NCBI GenBank assembly: GCA_015488885.1
Contig: WFMW01000066.1
Location: 1-64,000 of the forward strand
Length of the DNA stretch: 64,000 nucleotides
Source: Gammaproteobacteria bacterium
GTDB taxonomy: Bacteria > Pseudomonadota > Gammaproteobacteria > SZUA-229
Reading direction: 5' to 3'
Shown: one piece after another, positions 35,304 through 42,842 of the stretch
Position numbering within the stretch: position 1 is the first letter of the stretch
Layout: each line of letters opens with the position of its first letter
The notes under the pieces: model-generated
The model's database searches: none
What the model was told of the DNA's origin: nothing
The model's input: the letters and a program-made list of their open reading frames with translations, nothing else
Translations under genes and position numbers: made by a program

Positions 35304-36827
35304 ATGAATAGTCACTATCCATCATCCTTACCCGATAAGCAGCAGGGCGTTGTCCTGCTTATGATGGTGGTTATTATTATTCTTGTGGCAGTTAGCTATT
35401 TAATCGCTATGCAGTCAGTAACGGCAATGGTAGAGCAACGTCAACAGGTTACCCGGAAAGTATTAAAACAGGCCAAACAGGCTTTACTGGCTTATGCACA
35501 AACCCGTGCTGATCAGCAAATTCCATCGCCACAGCCAGGTCGATATGGCTATTTACCCTGTCCAGCCAATAATAACTCTGAAGGTATTTCTACCGGTAGT
35601 TGTGGAAGCCGCTATTTGAATGCGCTGGGCTGGTTTCCCTGGAAGTCTCTGGATATGCCGATCCTTAAGGATGGTAATGGTAATTGCCTGCTGTATGCGG
35701 TGAGCAGTACCTATAAATGGTCACCGGATGCAAAAATGTTAAATGAGGACAGCCCGGGTATGTTGCAGCTGGTTGATGAAAGTGGTGCAGTCGTTCAGGG
35801 GACAACGGCATCCGGGCGTGTTGTTGCTATGGTGTTTTCAGCAGGACAGGCGCTGGCAGGGCAGGCTCGTATCAATAATGCCAACAGTGAATGTGGTTAT
35901 GATACGAGTAATTTTGGTGCCTACCTTGATACCTATACCCTGCCTTCTGGTAGCGTTATTAATAACAGCACGGTATCCAGTCAGCCGAATCATGTTGATC
36001 CGTTTATTCATATCGTTTCAGCGACTCAAAAAGATGTGGTAAATGATCAGGTATTAACGATTACTCGTGACGATGTCTGGCCACCCATTATGCGACGTGG
36101 GGAATTTGATGATGCCAATACCTCAAAGATAAATAAAATGCGGCGCTTAACTGAAGCACTGGCACGTTGTCTGGCTTCGTATGCCAACGATAATAATACC
36201 CACCGTTTACCGCTACCTGCACCACTGGATTTGAGCAGTAATGGATATCGGGATAATAATCACTACACGGATATCAGCTCTGGATCATATATAGGGCATT
36301 ATCCGTTTATTACGACAGCGGCAGACAGTGTTATTCCTGGCACACTGGCAACGACAAAATTATTTGAGAAACCGTTTACTTTAGGGCAGCCCTGTAACAG
36401 TTTGCCATTAAGCCTGCCTGGCAATGGTACACCAGCGAATTTACGCGATAGTCATGCCCTGGAACGGCAATTATGGGATAACTGGAAAGATCATATTTTT
36501 TATGCGGTTTCAAAAGACTATGCACCTTCATCCTCAGCCACCATGGCTGCCTGTGGTGATTGCATTAAGGTTAAGGGCACAAAATATGCAGCAGCTGTTA
36601 TTTATTCAGGGAAGAAGCTGTCTGGACATATACCTCCTCAGATTCGCCAGACTCCCATTGCAGCGATGGACATTGGGGTAGTGGCGGATAGCAAAAATAA
36701 TCTGGCGAATTATATTGAAGTTAATAATCCAGCAGGTACCGGCAAGGGTGATTATACACGTACTGCCAATGATACTATTTTCTGTCTAACTGATACTAAT
36801 CCGGTGGGCGTGGTGTCATGTATGTAA
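35304..36827 (+). CDS. large prepilin-like protein of the pilus locus (PilX/MshP-like N-terminus)
   Basis: The 507-residue product starts with a prepilin-like region: a hydrophilic leader, then QQGVVLLMMVVIIILVAVSYLIAM. The consensus Glu5 of true pilins is missing, as in PilX- and MshP-type proteins, so it may be cleaved but packed differently. The periplasmic part contains RYGYLPCPA and several cysteines. A second segment after about residue 270 (RRLTEALARCLASYANDNNTHRLPLPAP) repeats the layout of the first, suggesting an internal duplication. It overlaps the next prepilin by 10 bases. A minor pilin or tip adhesin is plausible. Confidence 0.72.
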   Translation: MNSHYPSSLPDKQQGVVLLMMVVIIILVAVSYLIAMQSVTAMVEQRQQVTRKVLKQAKQALLAYAQTRADQQIPSPQPGRYGYLPCPANNNSEGISTGSCGSRYLNALGWFPWKSLDMPILKDGNGNCLLYAVSSTYKWSPDAKMLNEDSPGMLQLVDESGAVVQGTTASGRVVAMVFSAGQALAGQARINNANSECGYDTSNFGAYLDTYTLPSGSVINNSTVSSQPNHVDPFIHIVSATQKDVVNDQVLTITRDDVWPPIMRRGEFDDANTSKINKMRRLTEALARCLASYANDNNTHRLPLPAPLDLSSNGYRDNNHYTDISSGSYIGHYPFITTAADSVIPGTLATTKLFEKPFTLGQPCNSLPLSLPGNGTPANLRDSHALERQLWDNWKDHIFYAVSKDYAPSSSATMAACGDCIKVKGTKYAAAVIYSGKKLSGHIPPQIRQTPIAAMDIGVVADSKNNLANYIEVNNPAGTGKGDYTRTANDTIFCLTDTNPVGVVSCM

Positions 36828-37603
36828 AAATGCACCAGCAGGGCTTCACCCTGATAGAACTGGCAGTCGTAATGATTATAATTGGTGTACTGCTCGGTGG
36901 TTTTATTAACACACTGTCCAGTCGTATTGAGCAATCACAGCGTGCAGAAACCCGTGAACAACTAGAAGATATTAAAGCGGCATTATCCGGTTTTGCAACG
37001 GCCAATGGTTTTTTACCCTGTCCAGCAACGGCACTGAGTGCTGGCGGTGAATCAAGAACAGGTAGTAGTTGTAGCCAGTTGAATGGTTTTGTTCCAGCAA
37101 AAACACTGGGGTTAAATGGTCGTTATAATAGTGATAACCTACTGCTTGATAGCTGGGGCAACCCATTTCGCTATAGTGTGACTGGCGCTAATAGTGGTGC
37201 CTTTACCAAACTCGGGCAGATAAAAGCAACGGGCATGAATAGCCTGGCACCCAATTTGATTATCTGTAATGGTAATAGTAGTTCTGCTACAGGCTGTAGC
37301 GGAGGAGCAACAAAATTAACCGATAATGCGGTATTTGTAGTGCTGTCTCTGGGTAAAGATGGTAGCCATTTTGTTGGGACACCAGCGCCGGACTCTGATG
37401 AAGGTGAAAATGCAGGTGAAGCAACAGTAAGCGCAAATACAGCTGGCGAAAATCTTGCATATACCGTTGGCAATAATCGGGTTTTTGTCAGTCGTAGTTA
37501 TCGCAGTGCAAATACCACCGCGGGGCTGTTTGATGATTTGATTATATGGATGTCGCCCTATGTATTTTATAGCCAGATGATAGCAGCTGGACAGTTACCC
37601 TAA
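36818..37603 (+). CDS. type IV prepilin (minor pilin-like)
   Basis: The leader MYVKMHQQG ends in the prepilin peptidase site, followed by FTLIELAVVMIIIGVLLGG with Phe+1 and Glu+5. The 250-residue mature protein has GFLPCPATA and two or more cysteines, matching the LPCPA motif of the preceding gene. That suggests the two share a fold and possibly pair in the pilus. The ATG at 36818 lies inside the end of the previous gene. It is the last plus-strand gene before the convergent histidine kinase, and no terminator is evident. Confidence 0.88.
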   Translation: MYVKMHQQGFTLIELAVVMIIIGVLLGGFINTLSSRIEQSQRAETREQLEDIKAALSGFATANGFLPCPATALSAGGESRTGSSCSQLNGFVPAKTLGLNGRYNSDNLLLDSWGNPFRYSVTGANSGAFTKLGQIKATGMNSLAPNLIICNGNSSSATGCSGGATKLTDNAVFVVLSLGKDGSHFVGTPAPDSDEGENAGEATVSANTAGENLAYTVGNNRVFVSRSYRSANTTAGLFDDLIIWMSPYVFYSQMIAAGQLP

Positions 37604-37631
37604 GATAGTGCCTGAAAATTTCTGAACAAGT

Positions 37632-39335
37632 CTATATTGCTTGCAGTGGGTGTAATACAAAACAGACATTACCGTCTGTATTCTCAGCTAATTTAAGCTG
37701 GTAGCCTGTTTTCTGGGCAAGCTGATAACTTTGATATAAACCGATACCATAACCATCATCAGACTCTAACGCCTGCTGAAAGAGAGCGTGATATTTATTT
37801 TCAGGAAAAGCTGAACCATTATCCATAACACAGAAAGTAATCAAATTATTACGGGTAAATAATCTGGCTTTTATCTTTAAAACCGGTTCCCGACTTTTTT
37901 TGTTTCTTGCATTTTCCAGCAGATTTTCTGCAACAGTATTAAAGGTTTCAAGAGGAATATCGACATCATTTTTTATTGTACAGTTAAATTTAATATCAGC
38001 ATCAGTATATCGGCTTTGCAGTTGTTGCCACCATTGTAGAATTGACCCTCGTTGGTTATCTACCGGTAATGACGACACGGGTGCTTTTAATTTATTTAAC
38101 GTAGATTGTAATCGCTGCCCAAGTACCGGCATCTGTTTCTTTATAATGCAAAAGGTATCTTCCAGATTGGCCTCATCGTCATTTATAATCTGTGTCATGG
38201 TTTGTGTAGCCTGGAGAATATTTTTAACATCATGGGTAAGTTTTGATCCGGTTTCATAAATGGCCTGTAAATGTGCCTGCTTGATAATCTGCTGTTCCTG
38301 TAATTTGGCGCGATAATAAAATACCAGAACACGCAGGATAAGTTTTGCATGGATGGATAAAGCAGGGCCTATTGGGGCAAATGTATAAATGATGATTTCA
38401 ATTTTTTCATCATCATGAACTATCGGGTATTTACTTTTTTTACCTTCAAGATGGTTGCTTTCATTGTGATTATTAGCATAGGTTTGCCAGTAAACACCAC
38501 ACACCCATTGCTGACGGATAAGGTATTGCAGACTGGCATCTAGAAATTCTGCCGGGCGGTTACTGCTGCGAGCTTCTTCTGCGGCAATATGATTAATCCA
38601 TTGTTCGAAGGGGCCGCCAATATTAAGGAGATATTTTTCCCATAGTTGTGCCAGTCCACCAATACCACCCGGCGGTGCCCATAACAGACTGCTGATGATT
38701 AAAAAGATACTTAAAATGATAATACTACTGATTAATGAGGGAATATAGGCCTGGCCGGTGGTAAATGAAACCAGTGCACTGCCCATGCAGAGAAAGATAA
38801 TAAGCAAAACCACCATAAATCCACGTATAAAATCAACATGTTGCGAGGTGTTATCATGCCCGGGTACAAGCAGTAAAAGTAAAGGACTTAATACAATGAA
38901 CTGGCTGGCTGGCAACTGAAAAGCGGGGGAGAGCCCGGATAAACCAAATAACCGGGGGGTGCTGATAAGGATTAGCTGTAAAAAAAGAATAATTACCGCA
39001 TAACCATAGATAATGCGATCAAACCCGCGATTAAAGATTCGTCCGGTTAGCAGAGACATTAGAATGAGTAACCAGAACGCGCTAAGCCAGGGATTAAACC
39101 AGTAGATATAGGCTACAATTAGAAGCATTAATATAAGTAGACTGGGTAGACTAAAAGATTGCTGCTGTTTGAACAAAGGCTGCCAGAGTAAAAAAAAGCC
39201 AAAATGTAATATTAATAAACTTTGTGCAAGCAGGGCATTCTGCTGTGGTGAAATAGCCGCGAGCAGGCTAAATAACATTAACCCCAGAATACGGGATTCA
39301 TTTTTTAATAATAATTTTGCGGGTTTAAGTTCCAT
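37632..39335 (-). CDS. multi-pass membrane sensor histidine kinase of the pilus locus
   Basis: The N-terminal half holds about eight to nine hydrophobic helices. A GAF-like linker follows (about 230-350), then the kinase core. The H-box is ETGSKLTHDVKNILQ, the HDxKN form also found in PrsK-type kinases. The N-box is AENLLENARNKK and the ATP lid is DGYGIGLYQSYQLAQ. There is no receiver. It is convergent with the prepilin genes and, being the only orphan kinase here, is the likely partner of the sigma-54 regulator at 23788. The ligand cannot be inferred. Confidence 0.85.
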   Translation of the reverse strand: MELKPAKLLLKNESRILGLMLFSLLAAISPQQNALLAQSLLILHFGFFLLWQPLFKQQQSFSLPSLLILMLLIVAYIYWFNPWLSAFWLLILMSLLTGRIFNRGFDRIIYGYAVIILFLQLILISTPRLFGLSGLSPAFQLPASQFIVLSPLLLLLVPGHDNTSQHVDFIRGFMVVLLIIFLCMGSALVSFTTGQAYIPSLISSIIILSIFLIISSLLWAPPGGIGGLAQLWEKYLLNIGGPFEQWINHIAAEEARSSNRPAEFLDASLQYLIRQQWVCGVYWQTYANNHNESNHLEGKKSKYPIVHDDEKIEIIIYTFAPIGPALSIHAKLILRVLVFYYRAKLQEQQIIKQAHLQAIYETGSKLTHDVKNILQATQTMTQIINDDEANLEDTFCIIKKQMPVLGQRLQSTLNKLKAPVSSLPVDNQRGSILQWWQQLQSRYTDADIKFNCTIKNDVDIPLETFNTVAENLLENARNKKSREPVLKIKARLFTRNNLITFCVMDNGSAFPENKYHALFQQALESDDGYGIGLYQSYQLAQKTGYQLKLAENTDGNVCFVLHPLQAI

Positions 39336-39429
39336 ATGTGGAAGTGTAGAGCATATTAATAGTATTCTCAGGATAACTTACTAAGGCGAATACTGATTAA
39401 TGTTTCAGCAATAAATGAGTAAGCAATAA

Positions 39430-40200
39430 ATGTTAAACCATATTATCATCATTTCACAGTTTACCCTGTTAGAGTCACGACGAAACCGCCTGTTGCTGTT
39501 GGCATTGCTGGTTGTTGTTGCCGGATTCTTTCTGGTTGGGTTTGTTGGTCAACTTACTTTAACTGATCACCACAAAACTCAGGTGGCATTACTGGCTGTT
39601 TACCTGAGGTTAAGTGCAGTGCTGCTGGTCAGTCTGTTTGTTGTCTCCAGTTCCATTCGCGAACGACAGGATAAACTGCTCGAAATAGTGCTTGCCCTGC
39701 CCATTCATCGTAGCAGTTATTTTCTGGGTAAGTTAGCCGGGTTTATTCTTATCTCGGGCATTATCAGTCTATTGTTTGGTAGTGCATTAGTATTCTATGC
39801 ACAACCGCAAATGGTCGTTATCTGGTGTCTGTCTTTATGGCTGGAGTTGATTCTGGTGGCGGCAATGAGCTTATTAATGCTGTTCAGTTTTAACCAGATG
39901 CCTGCCGCACTGGCTGCCGTGGTGGTCATTTATAGCGCATCACGTTTGATGACAACTTTTTACCTGATGGCAAAGACACCCATTATTGAACACACATCAG
40001 TCGCCGAAAAATTTATTGATGGTTTTATTGCCATGCTGACATGGTTGTTACCCGATCTAAGCCAGTTTACCCGGACACAATGGTTACTGGATAATCATGC
40101 CCACTGGCATCTGCTATTACCCCTGTCATTACAGACAGGTATTTATCTTGGCCTGTTATCCATGGTGGCTTTGTTTGATTTTTACCGGAAAAATTTTTAG
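39430..40200 (+). CDS. ABC-2 type transporter permease
   Basis: A six-helix membrane protein of 256 residues with the cytoplasmic coupling segment SSIRERQDKLLEIVLALPIHRSSYFLGKLAG, typical of ABC-2 permeases. The matching ATPase is probably the gene at 42052, with two genes between them. The transported substrate is unknown; no biosynthetic gene for a candidate compound is nearby. It is divergent from the histidine kinase, sharing a 94 bp region. Confidence 0.82.
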   Translation: MLNHIIIISQFTLLESRRNRLLLLALLVVVAGFFLVGFVGQLTLTDHHKTQVALLAVYLRLSAVLLVSLFVVSSSIRERQDKLLEIVLALPIHRSSYFLGKLAGFILISGIISLLFGSALVFYAQPQMVVIWCLSLWLELILVAAMSLLMLFSFNQMPAALAAVVVIYSASRLMTTFYLMAKTPIIEHTSVAEKFIDGFIAMLTWLLPDLSQFTRTQWLLDNHAHWHLLLPLSLQTGIYLGLLSMVALFDFYRKNF

Positions 40201-40227
40201 TTTTATGCTGCCACATGACAAAGTAAC

Positions 40228-40989
40228 ATGACTGCCTGGTTTGAAAATAAAGCGCGCCCTGTTGCCCAGCTACCGTGGTGGATAAAAACCGGCCTGTTGC
40301 TTGCGTTGCTGTGCCAGTTCGGCTGGCATTTTTATCAGCCAGCAGCCACAGCCAGAATACGACCGTTACCTGCACCCATGTCAGCACAAGCTTACCGCTT
40401 AATGAGCCTGAATGAGCCGATTGCAACAGCAAAATATCTAAACCTGTGGTTACAGTCTTTCGATACTCAGCCGGGTATCAGCCTGTCATTTCAGCAACTT
40501 GATTATCATCGTGTCATTCAATGGCTGGATACCATATTAAAGCTTGACCCAAAGGGGCAGTATCCGCTACTGGTAGCGGCGCATATTTATGGCAGTATCC
40601 ATAATCACCGTAAACAGCGAATGATGATGGATTATATTTTCCGCAAGTTTCAGCAACACCCGGGCGCTTACTGGCGCTGGCTGGCACACGCGGTAATTAT
40701 TGCCAAACACGAACTGAAAGATAACGCTCTGGCGTTAAAATATGCCGATGCACTGGCCAGCGCGTCAGCATCAAAAGCCACCCATGTGCCATACTGGGCC
40801 AGAGATTTAAAAATCATTCTACTGGAAGATATGGGTGAGCTTGAAGCTGCCAGAATTATTGTGGGTGGTTTAATCAGCCATGGCGATATCCACGATCGGT
40901 ATGAGGTTAAATTTTTAGTACAAAAATTAAAAACGCTTCAGCAAAAGTTGAAAGTTCGACACAAAGTCGAGAATTCGACACAGAAGTAA
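40228..40989 (+). CDS. membrane-anchored helical protein, unrecognised
   Basis: This 253-residue protein has one N-terminal helix (WWIKTGLLLALLCQFGWHFY), then an alpha-helical periplasmic region that reads like degenerate TPRs (VIQWLDTILKLDPKGQYPLLVAAHIYG, DNALALKYADALASAS, MGELEAARIIVGGLI). I do not recognise a named family. It starts 28 bases after the ABC permease and ends about 200 bases before the prepilin start, so it belongs with the transporter unit. Confidence 0.7.
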   Translation: MTAWFENKARPVAQLPWWIKTGLLLALLCQFGWHFYQPAATARIRPLPAPMSAQAYRLMSLNEPIATAKYLNLWLQSFDTQPGISLSFQQLDYHRVIQWLDTILKLDPKGQYPLLVAAHIYGSIHNHRKQRMMMDYIFRKFQQHPGAYWRWLAHAVIIAKHELKDNALALKYADALASASASKATHVPYWARDLKIILLEDMGELEAARIIVGGLISHGDIHDRYEVKFLVQKLKTLQQKLKVRHKVENSTQK

Positions 40990-41055
40990 GCAATAAATCC
41001 ATGATTTTAAGGCAGAATAACAGGTAAACTGGGCTTATATAGACTATATAAAGGT

Positions 41056-41071
41056 TGGTATATTTATTGCT
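41056..41071 (+). promoter_or_regulatory. candidate sigma-54 promoter of the prepilin gene
   Basis: TTGGTATATTTATTGCT has GG and GC separated by 10 bases and a perfect TTGC at -12. The predicted start is near 41082, leaving a leader of about 100 bases before the prepilin ATG. pilA promoters of Pseudomonas are sigma-54 dependent through PilR, so a similar role for the regulator at 23788 is likely. Confidence 0.65.
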
Positions 41072-41101
41072 TTAGAATCAACAATGGCAATGTGGTATTA
41101 A

Positions 41102-41131
41102 ATCAGGATATTTAAGGTTCAATATCCTGAT
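41102..41131 (+). repeat. perfect inverted repeat in the prepilin 5' leader
   Basis: ATCAGGATATT and AATATCCTGAT form an 11 bp perfect stem with an 8-base loop. It lies between the predicted sigma-54 start and the prepilin gene, so it would fold in the mRNA leader. No T-run follows. It could stabilise the transcript, act in translation control, or be a protein-binding dyad. Confidence 0.7.
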
Positions 41132-41186
41132 CATCGCCAGGGTGGCTATCACAATGAATGAACAAATCTACACAAGCAGGTCAACT

Positions 41187-41921
41187 ATGGCATTAAAAAT
41201 AACAGCTGATACCAGAAAACAGTCCGGTTTTACCTTAATTGAAATTGCAATCGTGCTGGTTATTATTGGATTATTACTGGGTGGTGTCTTAAAGGGCCAG
41301 CAATTAATTAACACAGCTCGAGTGCGTGCATTAGATAATAATATCAATGGTATTACTTCTGCATGGTTTAGTTTTTCTGATCGCTACAGGGCTTTCCCGG
41401 GAGATTATGCTCAGGCATCAACAAATCTGCCTGGCATCACAAATAATGGTGATGGTAATGGTCTGGTTGGTGATAAGGCTGGTAGTGATGACCCCATAGA
41501 GCGAGCTCTGGTCTGGTCAGATTTACAGGCAGCCGGCTACATAACAGGTAGTTACCCTGATCCAACTAAACCATCCACAACCATTGCAAATAACGAATAT
41601 GCCTGCCCTATTACAGCTTGCCCTGATAATGGTTTTGGCCAGGGCATGGTAATTACTTATAATTCTTTACAGCAACAACCTGGTGGTGCAGGGCAACCTC
41701 CAAAAGCACATGAGCTTATTTCTGGACGTGCCATTCCCTCTGATGTATTAGCTGAACTTGACAGAAAGATTGATGATGGAACAGCTAAAGCGGGTTCGAT
41801 GCGCCTGGGTATAGGCGGTGCAGGATGGGATGATGCTGCCGCAACCAAATGCCTTAGCGGGAATAATTATGAAATGCAAACACCCAGTGGAAATTGCGCG
41901 GCGGTATTCAGAAATTTCTGA
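41187..41921 (+). CDS. type IV prepilin, probable major or sigma-54-controlled pilin
   Basis: The cleavage region KQSGFTLIEIAIVLVIIGLLLGG has Gly-1, Phe+1 and Glu+5. The following helix contains RALDNNINGITSAWFSFSDRYRAFPGDYAQA, a pattern seen in other 200-250 residue bacterial prepilins. C-terminal cysteines (KCLSGN, GNCAAVF) could close a D-region loop. Starts at GTG 41142, ATG 41154 and ATG 41187 are possible; I chose 41187, with CAGG upstream and the shortest leader, but 41154 has a better AGGGTGG site. It has its own sigma-54-like promoter. Confidence 0.88.
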   Translation: MALKITADTRKQSGFTLIEIAIVLVIIGLLLGGVLKGQQLINTARVRALDNNINGITSAWFSFSDRYRAFPGDYAQASTNLPGITNNGDGNGLVGDKAGSDDPIERALVWSDLQAAGYITGSYPDPTKPSTTIANNEYACPITACPDNGFGQGMVITYNSLQQQPGGAGQPPKAHELISGRAIPSDVLAELDRKIDDGTAKAGSMRLGIGGAGWDDAAATKCLSGNNYEMQTPSGNCAAVFRNF

Positions 41922-41957
41922 TTCATACCCTCAAACAAGCCATGCTAATTCCCATAC

Positions 41958-42019
41958 TCTGCGTATGAACCCATACCTCAGCCAGGATTCTTCAGCCATG
42001 GTATGCATCCCCACGCAGA
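41958..42019 (+). other. nested inverted repeats after the prepilin gene
   Basis: TCTGCGT (41958-41964) pairs with ACGCAGA (42013-42019), and inside it CATACC (41972-41977) pairs with GGTATG (42000-42005). It would fold at the 3' end of the prepilin transcript. No T-run follows, so it is not a standard intrinsic terminator; it may slow exonucleases and separate prepilin from ABC ATPase expression. Confidence 0.4.
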
Positions 42020-42051
42020 AGCGAGGGCGCGAGAAATAAAGCATTGTTATC

Positions 42052-42762
42052 ATGAAACTTATCGACTGTCGGCAGCTTCAAAAAACCTATGCTGATAAAC
42101 AGGTTTTAAATGGTGTAAATTTTACGGTTAAACAGGGTGAGTTTTTTGGTCTGGTGGGGGTCAATGGTTGCGGTAAATCCACACTCATCAAATGCATATT
42201 GAATTTATGCGCCATAGATGCCGGTAGCATTACCTTATCCGGCCATAGCCATTATAAGGATAAAGCCAGAAATTTTATTGCTTATCTGCCCGATCAGTTT
42301 TCCCTGCCCGTCTGGTTAAAAACCAGCGATTTTTTATACTATATGTTAAAGCTGCATAATGTGCCTCGGCAGGATAAAGTCATCCATGCCATGCTGGTAT
42401 CGTTAGGCCTGGAGACTCATATTTTAAGGTTGTCGGTAAAGCAGCTTTCCAAAGGGATGGCGCAAAAAATTGGTCTGGCCATCTGTCTGTTAAGCAGGAA
42501 ACCATTATTGATACTGGATGAACCCATGAGCGGCCTTGATCCAGAAGCGCGGGTTCTATTAAAACGACAATTGCAGAGAGCGAAACAAAATGGCATCAGT
42601 ATTTTTTTTAGTTCGCATATTCTGGCCGATGTTGATGAGCTGGCTGATACTATGGCTGTCCTACATCATGCCAAAATGCGTTTTACCGGTTCCCCTGACA
42701 TTTTCAAAGAGGATTATCAGGGTGAAACGCTTGAACAGGCCTATATGAACTGTATAGGTTGA
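42052..42762 (+). CDS. ABC transporter ATP-binding protein
   Basis: This 236-residue ABC ATPase has Walker A GVNGCGKST, signature LSKGMAQKIGLAICLL, Walker B LLILDEPMSGLDPEAR and the switch His in FFSSHILADVDELAD. The form resembles ATPases that pair with ABC-2 permeases, so the permease at 39430 is its likely partner. It ends 80 bp before the convergent ntrC gene. Confidence 0.93.
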   Translation: MKLIDCRQLQKTYADKQVLNGVNFTVKQGEFFGLVGVNGCGKSTLIKCILNLCAIDAGSITLSGHSHYKDKARNFIAYLPDQFSLPVWLKTSDFLYYMLKLHNVPRQDKVIHAMLVSLGLETHILRLSVKQLSKGMAQKIGLAICLLSRKPLLILDEPMSGLDPEARVLLKRQLQRAKQNGISIFFSSHILADVDELADTMAVLHHAKMRFTGSPDIFKEDYQGETLEQAYMNCIG

Positions 42763-42842
42763 ACAAAGTTGCCTGATTAGTGTTCGCCTTAATAAAAGCA
42801 AAAATAAAAAACTTTATGTAATCAATGGGTTTTTACTGGCAG

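Noticed and set aside
23713-42762. Type II secretion system instead of a pilus
   Set aside because: The GspE/F/D-like genes fit both, but MshN/MshL-like genes, MshEN repeats and multiple type IV prepilins in this order favour MSHA-type pili; gspC, G-K are not seen.
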